From Bacteroidales bacterium (lineage in GTDB: Bacteria > Bacteroidota > Bacteroidia > Bacteroidales > P3), in the NCBI GenBank assembly GCA_017934545.1, contig JAGBJI010000004.1:62001-126000 (forward strand): a stretch of DNA of 64,000 nt. The letters run 5' to 3'. The position numbers and the translations under genes were made by a program. Positions 8,386-15,560 of the stretch are shown here, in pieces. The notes under the pieces were generated by a model, which saw nothing but the letters and a program-made list of their open reading frames with translations, was not told the origin of the DNA and searched no databases. Each line of letters begins with the position of its first letter. The stretch's first letter is position 1.

Positions 8386-9283
8386 TCTTATTGCTTATTG
8401 TTTTTATTTGACTGATTATAACTCCTAATACAACTACCAATATTCCCAATACCTTGTAAAAGGACAGTATTTCCATGTGCATCAAAACCGAAATAAACAC
8501 CGTGACAATGGGTATGGCGTTGGTAAACACGCACACTTTGGCAACCGATATTACCGATGCCGAATAAGAATAGAGTGCAAAGGCCGCAGCCGAACACAAA
8601 ATTCCCAATATCAATATATCGCCTACCGCTGCAAAACTCCACGGCAAAGAAGCAAAGGAGCGTAAATCCAATATTAAAAAGCAAGGCAAATAATAGATAA
8701 CGGCGATAACGTTCTGCCATGTTGTGACCGTAACGGCGTTGTAACCCCGGTTCAATATTTTTTGCAGCACCGTGCCGTACATGGTTGCGGAAAATACGGC
8801 AAGCAACATCAACGCCATACCTTTAAGGCTTACTTCCCCCACAGCACCTGTAAAACTCATCAACACTATACCCGCAACCGAAATCAATGCTCCTGCATAC
8901 AACTCCATGCCGTGCTTTTGTTTGTAAAATATGTTTACACTTTCCGCCGTTGCAATAGGCACCAAGGCTATAACAGCCGAAGCCACCGAGGGCGATACGT
9001 ATTGCAGTCCGTAGCTTTCACCCACAAAATAAAGAAAAGGTTCAAACAATGCCAACAGGAAAAACCATTTCAAATCCTGCGGCTTTAATTTTTGAATCTT
9101 TTTTGTGGGCTTAAACAACAAAAACATCACTGCCGAAGCAATAACCACACGCAACAACACTATGGTCATCACCGTAAATCCGCTGCCCAACAATGCTTTG
9201 GTCCAAACAAAACTTGCCCCCCAAAGCACGACGGCAATAAGTATTGCCGTATAACCCGCTATATGAAGATTATTCTTACCCAT
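8375..9283 (-). CDS. EamA/DMT-family permease, first gene of the aguBA operon
   Basis: About ten hydrophobic helices in two similar halves identify a drug/metabolite transporter superfamily (EamA) permease of the inner membrane. Helix 1 carries the usual W-G-x-S-F-x-x-x-K motif (VLWGASFVWTKALL). ATG 9283 is chosen over an in-frame TTG at 9295 because the -7 promoter element at 9301-9308 puts transcription start almost at that TTG. The gene overlaps aguB by 11 bp and so is probably translationally coupled to putrescine synthesis. That context suggests the substrate may be a polyamine or related amine, but this is inference only. A paralogue lies at 21937-22842 with closely matching helix sequences, for example M-H-M-E-x-L-S near the C-terminus in both. 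Confidence 0.9.
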   Translation of the reverse strand: MGKNNLHIAGYTAILIAVVLWGASFVWTKALLGSGFTVMTIVLLRVVIASAVMFLLFKPTKKIQKLKPQDLKWFFLLALFEPFLYFVGESYGLQYVSPSVASAVIALVPIATAESVNIFYKQKHGMELYAGALISVAGIVLMSFTGAVGEVSLKGMALMLLAVFSATMYGTVLQKILNRGYNAVTVTTWQNVIAVIYYLPCFLILDLRSFASLPWSFAAVGDILILGILCSAAAFALYSYSASVISVAKVCVFTNAIPIVTVFISVLMHMEILSFYKVLGILVVVLGVIISQIKTISNKNES

Positions 9284-9300
9284 AACTTTTTTCAAGAATG

Positions 9301-9308
9301 CAAAGATA
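9301..9308 (-). promoter_or_regulatory. -7 element of the EamA-aguB-aguA-WG-DUF4831 operon
   Basis: CAAAGATA on the plus strand reads TATCTTTG on the minus strand, a full match to the Bacteroidetes -7 box. No good -33 TTG is seen at the usual distance. The implied leader is only about 11 nt. Confidence 0.5.
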
Positions 9309-9396
9309 CGAAAAGTTTTTTGTTTTGTTTAATCCTTTTCCTTAAAAGACGCATTTCTTTCAACGTCCTGCTTATTCAAAGCGGGGGAAGAAAAAT

Positions 9397-9499
9397 AAAA
9401 AACATATGTTTTTGAAACGAAAAACATATGTTTTTTGATTAAAATTCATATGTTTTTTTGAAAAAATACATATGTTTTTTAAAAACAGATTCAGAAAAC
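9397..9499. repeat. 22-bp-period A-tract/T-tract array, class C (core CATATG)
   Basis: Four CATATG hexamers start at 9403, 9425, 9447 and 9469, exactly 22 bp apart. Each is flanked by an A-tract on the left and a T-tract on the right. Units 3 and 4 have distinctive left flanks (AAAATT and ATA before the hexamer), and the class C elements at 18.2 and 43.0 kb keep the same unit order. The right end carries GATTCAGAAAAC, close to the class A terminal arm; no matching left arm is seen. The element lies in the divergent gap (9284-9630) between the EamA operon and rel. Confidence 0.85.
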
Positions 9500-9630
9500 A
9501 AAAAACAAATGCGTGTTTTTGAAGTTGTGAAAAAACGCCCGAAGGGACGAAATTTATTATCAAAAACACTTCAAAGACAAAGAAATTCTTTATTTTTGCA
9601 TGTCTAACCAATCTAAACTGAACACAAGCT

Positions 9631-11853
9631 ATGTATATCGTTAACGAAAGAGCTGAAAAAATAGAGATTTTGTCCCGTTACCGCAAATTGATGCAGATAG
9701 TATGGACAAGTGCTTCCAAAGAAGATTTGCTTATGATTCGCAAAGCGTTCACCGTTGCGGTCAATGCCCACGAAGGAGCCAGAAGAAAGTCGGGCGAACC
9801 TTACATCTATCACCCTTTGGAAGTGGCAAGGATTGCAGGCGAAGATTTGTCTTTAGGTCCTACCGCCATAGTGTGTGCCTTGCTGCACGACGTAGTGGAG
9901 GATACGGACTATACGTTGGAGGACATAAAAAATATTTTCAATGAAAAAGTGGCTTTTATCGTTGACGGTCTGACCAAAATCAAAGACGTGTACGATTATA
10001 CGAGCAACAGCCTGCAGAGCGAAACGTTCCGCAAACTGTTGATTGCCATGGGCGACGATGTAAGGGTAATTTTGATTAAACTGTGCGACAGACTGCACAA
10101 CATGCGTACCCTTGATGCGATGAAACCTGCCAAACAGTTAAAGATAGCTTCCGAAACGCAGTTCCTTTACGTACCTTTGGCACACCGTTTGGGGCTTTAC
10201 AAGTTCAAACAGGAACTTGAGGATTTGTCCACCAAATATCTTAACCCCGCAGGATACAAAGAAATAAGCGAGAAACTGAAAAGCACGAAAGAAGAAAGGG
10301 AAAAATTTGTCAAAGATTTCTGCACTCCTATTGAAAAAACACTGAAAGAAAAAAATTTCAATTTCACCATATCTTCACGGGTTAAGAGTATAACCTCAAT
10401 ACTCGGCAAGATTGAGAAAAAAGGAGTTAAGTTTGAAGAAATATACGACATCTTTGCCATCAGAATTATCCTCAACGTTCCGCAGGATATTGAAAAAGAA
10501 GCATGTTTCAGCGTTTATTCCATCATCACTTCCATGTACCAACAACGCCAAGACCGTTTCCGCGACTGGCTGACCAAGCCTAAAAGCAACGGTTACGAGG
10601 CTCTGCACACTACGGTGATGAGCAGTCAGGGCAAATGGGTTGAAGTGCAAATCCGAAGCAAGCGTATGGACGAGATAGCCGAAACAGGATTGGCTGCACA
10701 TTATAAATATAAGGAAGTAAAAGAGGGTGAGTTGGACAAAAACTTGGATTCGTGGCTTTCAAAGATAAGAACGCTTTTGGACAACAAGGACACTACCGCC
10801 GTGGATTTTGTCAACGATTTCAAAATGAATATAGTTACCGACGAAATAACGGTGTTCACCCCTAAAGGAAAGAGCATATCGCTGCCGTTCAACAGCAGCG
10901 TGTTGGATTTTGCTTTCAACATACATACCGATTTAGGATTGAATTGTATAGGTGCAAAGGTAAACTACAAAGTTGTACCCATTGATTACAAACTGCACAG
11001 TGCCGACCAAGTGGAGATAATCACCTCAAGGATTGCACACCCCGAAGAACAATGGTTGCAGATGGTGCGTACACCAAAAGCAATAAACGAAATAAAACGC
11101 TATATCAACACTTACAAACAAGGATTCAAGCAAGCGGGACAGGAAAAACTAAAAAACAAATTCGAAACTCTTAAAATCAATTGGAACGAAAACAACATCC
11201 AACGGCTGGTTAAGGCGTTGAATCTGCCCAACAGCACGGAACTTTACTACAAAGCGTTCTATGATTTGATAACCGACAACGCCGTAAAGTCGTGTTTTGA
11301 GAAAGAAAACGACAATTCTTCGTGGATATTCTTACGCAATCCGTTCAAAAAGCACGGCAAAGAAGACATGTCACTTCGGGAACAGATTGCAGAACAAATA
11401 CAGGAGAATCCGGAGGAGTTGTTGATGAAACAGGATATAGACAAGCTGCCTTACCGCACGGCAAACTGTTGCAATCCTCTGCCGGGTGATGACATTGTGG
11501 GATTGATACGCGAAGGTGCGATAGAAGTTCACCGAACTTCGTGCAGCCATGCGGTAGATGAGATGAGCAAATACGGCAACCGTATCGTCAAAGCCAAGTG
11601 GCGTGAAAACGAAAAGATATCTTTCCTTGCGGGAATCAAAATCAAAGGCATTGACCGTAAGGGTTTGTTGCAGGAAATGGCAAGAGTAATCTCGGAAGTG
11701 TGGAATATAAACATACGTTCTTTGGCAATGGAATCAAGCGAAGGTACGTTTGAGGGCAATATGATGGTGTATATATCCGACGCAGCCAACTTGCAACACC
11801 TGATGGACAACATTTCAAAGATAGAGGGTATAGAAACGGTGGCAAGAATATAA
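9631..11853 (+). CDS. rel: bifunctional (p)ppGpp synthetase/hydrolase, Rel/SpoT family
   Basis: The enzyme makes and degrades the stringent-response alarmone (p)ppGpp. Domain order in 740 residues is HD hydrolase (about 45-195, with His86-Asp87 and Glu90-Asp91 in LLHDVVED), synthetase (about 240-370, with RFRDWLTKPKSNGYEALH and EVQIRSKRMDEIAE), TGS (about 405-470, ITVFTPKGKS), a helical linker with a C-C-N-P-L-P-G-D conserved-cysteine region near 610, and a C-terminal ACT domain (about 660-740). Hydrolase metal residues are intact, so hydrolysis is expected. A possible -7 box (TATTTTTG, 9591-9598) lies upstream, without a clear -33. The PorE-like gene starts 20 bp after the stop and phoH follows, so these appear to be one operon. 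Confidence 0.95.
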   Translation: MYIVNERAEKIEILSRYRKLMQIVWTSASKEDLLMIRKAFTVAVNAHEGARRKSGEPYIYHPLEVARIAGEDLSLGPTAIVCALLHDVVEDTDYTLEDIKNIFNEKVAFIVDGLTKIKDVYDYTSNSLQSETFRKLLIAMGDDVRVILIKLCDRLHNMRTLDAMKPAKQLKIASETQFLYVPLAHRLGLYKFKQELEDLSTKYLNPAGYKEISEKLKSTKEEREKFVKDFCTPIEKTLKEKNFNFTISSRVKSITSILGKIEKKGVKFEEIYDIFAIRIILNVPQDIEKEACFSVYSIITSMYQQRQDRFRDWLTKPKSNGYEALHTTVMSSQGKWVEVQIRSKRMDEIAETGLAAHYKYKEVKEGELDKNLDSWLSKIRTLLDNKDTTAVDFVNDFKMNIVTDEITVFTPKGKSISLPFNSSVLDFAFNIHTDLGLNCIGAKVNYKVVPIDYKLHSADQVEIITSRIAHPEEQWLQMVRTPKAINEIKRYINTYKQGFKQAGQEKLKNKFETLKINWNENNIQRLVKALNLPNSTELYYKAFYDLITDNAVKSCFEKENDNSSWIFLRNPFKKHGKEDMSLREQIAEQIQENPEELLMKQDIDKLPYRTANCCNPLPGDDIVGLIREGAIEVHRTSCSHAVDEMSKYGNRIVKAKWRENEKISFLAGIKIKGIDRKGLLQEMARVISEVWNINIRSLAMESSEGTFEGNMMVYISDAANLQHLMDNISKIEGIETVARI

Positions 11854-11873
11854 CAAACAAAGACAGTGTTTTG

Positions 11874-13781
11874 ATGAAAAAAATAAACTTGATACTGATT
11901 GCAGTGTTTGCTTTTTTCACTCTGCAACTTTCAGCCCAGAACAAACAGGCGGACAAAGTGATTGAACAAGCCGTAAAACTCGTTCAAACCAACCAAGACG
12001 AAAAAGCAACGCAACTGCTTATCAACGCAACGGAAAAATATCCTGATTACGCTCCGCTGTATGTATTTTTGGCGGAAATATATGCAAACAATAACGAAAG
12101 CAAAAAAGCCGTTGAAAATTACAAAAAGTCGGTTGACATAGACCCTGACTACGATATAAACGTGTACATGCAGTTGGGACTGCTGCAAAAACAGAACGGA
12201 GAGTACAAAGATGCACGAAAAAACCTTTCATATTTCGCTTCATCGCCTATGAAAAAGCGTCCGCAGTACACGGAACGCTGCCGCAAGGCGTTGGAACAGC
12301 TTGACGTTATAGACAGTTTGGTTTCCAATCCAGTAAAATTCCTCCCTGTCAACTTGGGAAGCAACATCAACGACACTGCAGACCAATATCTGCCCACTTT
12401 AACGTTGGACGAACAGCTTTTCATCACCCAACGCCAAGACGGAAAGGAAGATTTTTACTGTTCAAAAGCCGTAAAAACCGACGGAAACATACCCTCGTGG
12501 AGCAAAAAAGTAAAACTGCCCTATCCGTTGAACAGCGAACAAAACGAAGGTGCGGCAAGCATATCGCCCGACGGCCAATATCTTTACTTTGCAAAGTGTA
12601 ATGCCGAAGACGGATTGGGGTCGTGCGACATATACCGCTCAAAACGCAGCGGCAATACGTGGAGCAAGCCCGAGAACTTGGGTCCTAATGTCAATTCTAC
12701 TGCATGGGATTCGCAGCCGAGTATCGCTTCGGACGGGCGGACATTGTTTTTTGCTTCGACACGTGAGGGCGGACAGGGACGGAGCGACATTTGGTTTGCC
12801 TATCTCAAAGACGACGGAACGTGGACAAAGGCCAAAAACGCCGGAAAACAGATAAACACGGCGGGCGATGAGTTTTCGCCGTTCATACATCCGTCAAACA
12901 CTACGCTCTATTTTGCTTCCGATTCATTAGGAGGCTTGGGCGGCATGGACATATACTACACCAAGATTGAAAACGGCAGGTTTACTCCGCCCGTAAACAT
13001 GGGCTACCCTGTCAACACGTACCAAGACGAGAGTTGTTTGGTGGTTTCGCCCGACGCAACCTATGCCCTGTACGCCAAAAGCACCCAAGAAAACAAAACG
13101 GATATATTTGCCTTTGAGTTGGATGAAAGCCTTAGGCCGACGCCTGTCATATGTATGAAAGGCGTTATACATTACGACGACAACAAAGCGGGCAACGAAG
13201 CCGCCGTTGAGATAAAGAGCCTGAAAACAGGACGCCTGGTTGCCGCTACCAAGTCGGACAAAACGGACAATACCTATCTTATGACTTTGCCTGCGGGCGA
13301 TGACTACGCTATGAGCATAACGTGCAAAGGCTATATGCTGCACAGCGAAAATTTTTCCTTGTCCGGCGGCGGAGAAAAAACACTGAAAGAAAAAATATTG
13401 TACAAAGAGATAACCCTGCAGGCCTTAAGCGAGGGCAAAAGCGTGGTTTTGAAAAACATATTCTTCAACACCAATTCTTCGCAACTCAAAGCGGAATCCA
13501 CGGCCGAACTTTTTACCTTGGTTAAGTTGATGAACGACAACCCTGACATAATCATTGAGATAGCAGGATATACCGACAACGTGGGCGGCGATGAGTACAA
13601 TATGCAACTTTCGCAACAACGCTCGCAAAGCGTTAAGGATTGGTTGGCGGCAAACGGCGTAGATGCAGGCCGTATAAAAGCCGCAGGCTACGGCAAAGCC
13701 AATCCCGTGGCGGACAACTCCACCGAACAGGGCAGACAACTGAACAGAAGAACGGAGTTTAAGATACTGAAAAAACGTTAG
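11874..13781 (+). CDS. PorE-like outer-membrane protein: TPR, PD40 propeller, CRD and OmpA domains
   Basis: A 635-residue exported protein. After the signal peptide (ends LQLSAQ) come TPR repeats (about 25-145) and a PD40/WD40-like beta-propeller (about 155-420, repeats such as S-P-D-G-Q-Y-L-Y-F-A and S-D-G-R-T-L-F-F-A-S). A carboxypeptidase-regulatory-like beta sandwich follows (about 430-510), then a C-terminal OmpA domain (about 525-635, with F-x2-N-S-S-Q-L and G-Y-T-D-N-V-G) that binds peptidoglycan. The same architecture is seen in PorE of the T9SS, which links the secretion machine to the cell wall. Several Bacteroidetes paralogues share it, so identity with PorE is not proven. PorE is a lipoprotein, but no lipobox cysteine is seen here. 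It starts 20 bp after rel and ends 9 bp before phoH, with a TAG stop. Confidence 0.8.
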   Translation: MKKINLILIAVFAFFTLQLSAQNKQADKVIEQAVKLVQTNQDEKATQLLINATEKYPDYAPLYVFLAEIYANNNESKKAVENYKKSVDIDPDYDINVYMQLGLLQKQNGEYKDARKNLSYFASSPMKKRPQYTERCRKALEQLDVIDSLVSNPVKFLPVNLGSNINDTADQYLPTLTLDEQLFITQRQDGKEDFYCSKAVKTDGNIPSWSKKVKLPYPLNSEQNEGAASISPDGQYLYFAKCNAEDGLGSCDIYRSKRSGNTWSKPENLGPNVNSTAWDSQPSIASDGRTLFFASTREGGQGRSDIWFAYLKDDGTWTKAKNAGKQINTAGDEFSPFIHPSNTTLYFASDSLGGLGGMDIYYTKIENGRFTPPVNMGYPVNTYQDESCLVVSPDATYALYAKSTQENKTDIFAFELDESLRPTPVICMKGVIHYDDNKAGNEAAVEIKSLKTGRLVAATKSDKTDNTYLMTLPAGDDYAMSITCKGYMLHSENFSLSGGGEKTLKEKILYKEITLQALSEGKSVVLKNIFFNTNSSQLKAESTAELFTLVKLMNDNPDIIIEIAGYTDNVGGDEYNMQLSQQRSQSVKDWLAANGVDAGRIKAAGYGKANPVADNSTEQGRQLNRRTEFKILKKR

Positions 13782-13790
13782 CAAGAACAT

Positions 13791-14747
13791 ATGACTGAAA
13801 AAATTTTCGTTTTGGACGGCATTGACCAAAGGGAATTTTTCGGAGTAAACGAAAAAAACCTGCGGTTTATAGAGATGCTCTTTGACCGTGTGGTCATCTC
13901 GGTACGCAACAACACTATGACCGTACGGGGCAAAGAAGAAGACATAAACCTTTTCTGTGCATTTTTCAACCGTTTGGAGCAAACCTACAAAAAGATACCC
14001 GTACTTACGGGACAACTGATAATGGCTGCTTACAACAATGAGCGGACCGAGAGTTTGGAAGACGCACAGGTGCTGCTCTACGGTGCGGACGGGCAGAGTA
14101 TAAAAGCCCGTACCAAGAATCAAAAACTGATGACAACGGAGATAGAAACCAAAGACATGCTCTTTGCCGTAGGCCCTGCGGGAAGCGGCAAGACATACAC
14201 CGCCGTGGCGTTGGCCGTTAAATATTTGAAAGAGAAAAGAGTAAAAAAAATTATCTTGACCCGCCCCGCCGTAGAGGCAGGCGAAAACCTCGGATTCTTG
14301 CCCGGCAACCTCAAAGAAAAACTTGACCCGTACTTGCAGCCGCTTTACGACGCTTTGAGGGACATGCTATCGCAAAGCAAGTTGGATGCGTTGATTGAAA
14401 ACCACATAATAGAGATAGTGCCTTTGGCTTTTATGCGTGGCAGAACGTTGGAAAACGCTTTTGCTATACTTGACGAAGCCCAAAACGCTACGCTCGGCCA
14501 ACTCAAAATGTTTCTTACCCGTATGGGCAACTGGTCTAAATTCATAATAACGGGCGACCCGTCGCAGACCGACCTGCCGTTAAAACAACACTCGGGGCTT
14601 ATGCCTGCGGTCAATATGCTCAAAGACATAAAAGATATAGGGTTTATATTTTTGAACGACGGCGACATTGTCCGCAACCGCTTGGTAACACGTATCGTCA
14701 ACGCCTTTGACAAGCACGAAAACGCTTTACAAAACAAACAATCTTAA
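13791..14747 (+). CDS. phoH: PhoH family P-loop ATPase
   Basis: A cytoplasmic ATPase of the PhoH family, related to helicase-type NTPases and often associated with RNA metabolism; its precise role is unsettled. In 318 residues there is an N-terminal KH-like region (about 10-100) and then the ATPase. The latter has Walker A GPAGSGKT at 128-135, Walker B L-D-E-A-Q-N-A near residue 225, and the sensor-like motif T-G-D-P-S-Q-x-D-L-P near 255. All hallmark motifs are intact. The start at 13791 lies 9 bp after the PorE-like gene, so it is the last gene of the rel unit. A class A repeat array follows 53 bp downstream. Confidence 0.95.
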   Translation: MTEKIFVLDGIDQREFFGVNEKNLRFIEMLFDRVVISVRNNTMTVRGKEEDINLFCAFFNRLEQTYKKIPVLTGQLIMAAYNNERTESLEDAQVLLYGADGQSIKARTKNQKLMTTEIETKDMLFAVGPAGSGKTYTAVALAVKYLKEKRVKKIILTRPAVEAGENLGFLPGNLKEKLDPYLQPLYDALRDMLSQSKLDALIENHIIEIVPLAFMRGRTLENAFAILDEAQNATLGQLKMFLTRMGNWSKFIITGDPSQTDLPLKQHSGLMPAVNMLKDIKDIGFIFLNDGDIVRNRLVTRIVNAFDKHENALQNKQS

Positions 14748-14799
14748 TAACACCTCGGCATTTTGCGGTTTTGTTTTTTTGTTTTCACAAAACAACGAC

Positions 14800-14904
14800 G
14801 CCGATTCAGAAAAGGATTTCAAAAAAAGCAGGTTTTTTCACTGAAAAAACCTGCTTTTTTGCATTAAAAAACCCGTTTTTTTTGAAGTTACTTTCTGAAT
14901 CGGC
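14800..14904. repeat. 22-bp-period A-tract/T-tract array, class A (cores GCAGG, CCTGC, CCCG)
   Basis: Three A6-core-T6 units have cores GCAGG (14828-14832), CCTGC (14850-14854) and CCCG (14872-14875), 22 bp apart. They are enclosed by a perfect 13-bp inverted repeat (GCCGATTCAGAAA at 14800-14812, complement at 14892-14904). Units 1 and 2 are perfectly complementary over 17 bp with a 5-nt loop, so RNA from this region would form a strong hairpin ending in a U-run. The element sits between the convergent phoH and T9SS surface-protein genes; the rest of this 354-bp gap holds one terminator (14996-15027). Confidence 0.85.
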
Positions 14905-14995
14905 AAAAATTAAATAAGGTTTTGATTCAGTGAAACCCGGTTTTAATATAAACGAAAGGAAAAAGTAAAGATGTATGATTTGAATTAAACGGCAT

Positions 14996-15027
14996 AAAAA
15001 AAAGCCTGTGCTGGAAAAGCACAGGCT
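14996..15027 (-). terminator. intrinsic terminator of the GLUG/T9SS surface-protein gene
   Basis: AGCCTGTGCT (15003-15012) pairs with AGCACAGGCT (15018-15027). On the minus strand the hairpin is followed by a T-run (A-run at 14996-15002). It lies 75 bp past the stop codon of the gene at 15102-18023. Confidence 0.85.
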
Positions 15028-15101
15028 GAATGAATGAATAAATAATTAAACTGCTAAACTATATGATGAAAACAATTTAGCCATTGTTATATTTCTTTTT
15101 T

Positions 15102-15560
15102 TTATTTCAACGTTATCTTCTGAACTTTTTCGCCTTTGGCGGTTGCAACTTTTATGATGTATGTTCCGCTTTGTGCGTTCAAATCAAAGTGATGTTCCGT
15201 TGCGTTTACGTTTTGATTGTATACGCTTTGGCCAAGTACGTTCAACACTTCTACGTTTTTGATTTGCTCGCCGCTGATGTTGATATTGCGGTCTGCATTC
15301 CATATGTTAACGTTTGCTTCAGTGGTTTCGGTTATTGCACTTTTCAAACTTACGAATTTAACTGCATATCTGCCTTCGTTTTCTCCCTCTTGTGCAGTGA
15401 ATTCAAATGCACTGCCGTCAGAGATAAGCGTCTGTTGTCCTGTGGTAAGGTCAACCATATACACTGCAATGTCGTTAGGAACGTTTGAAACGCTGAACTT
15501 AACGTCGCTTTGTTTCATTGCGTGGAAGTTGATTGCAGATGTGTAAGGCAAAGATGCGAA
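15102..15560 (-). repeat. duplicated 3' end, copy 1 (partner 24077-24535)
   Basis: The last ~460 bp of this gene are nearly identical to the last ~460 bp of the gene at 24077-26718. By eye, identity is about 90% over the final 390 bp, with an exact block of nearly 70 bp around 15415-15480. Upstream of this the two genes diverge. Both copies are on the minus strand, about 9 kb apart. Confidence 0.85.

Noticed and set aside
7525..8415. 296-codon open frame opposite aguB
   Set aside because: It is antisense to a fully motif-supported gene and has no recognisable domain.
9403..9474. CATATG arrays as operators for the flanking genes
   Set aside because: The same array sits between tandem genes of unrelated function and away from promoters, so a gene-specific operator role is not supported.
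11874..13781. Firm naming of this gene as porE
   Set aside because: Domain order fits, but there is no lipobox and several paralogues share the architecture, so the symbol was left out.
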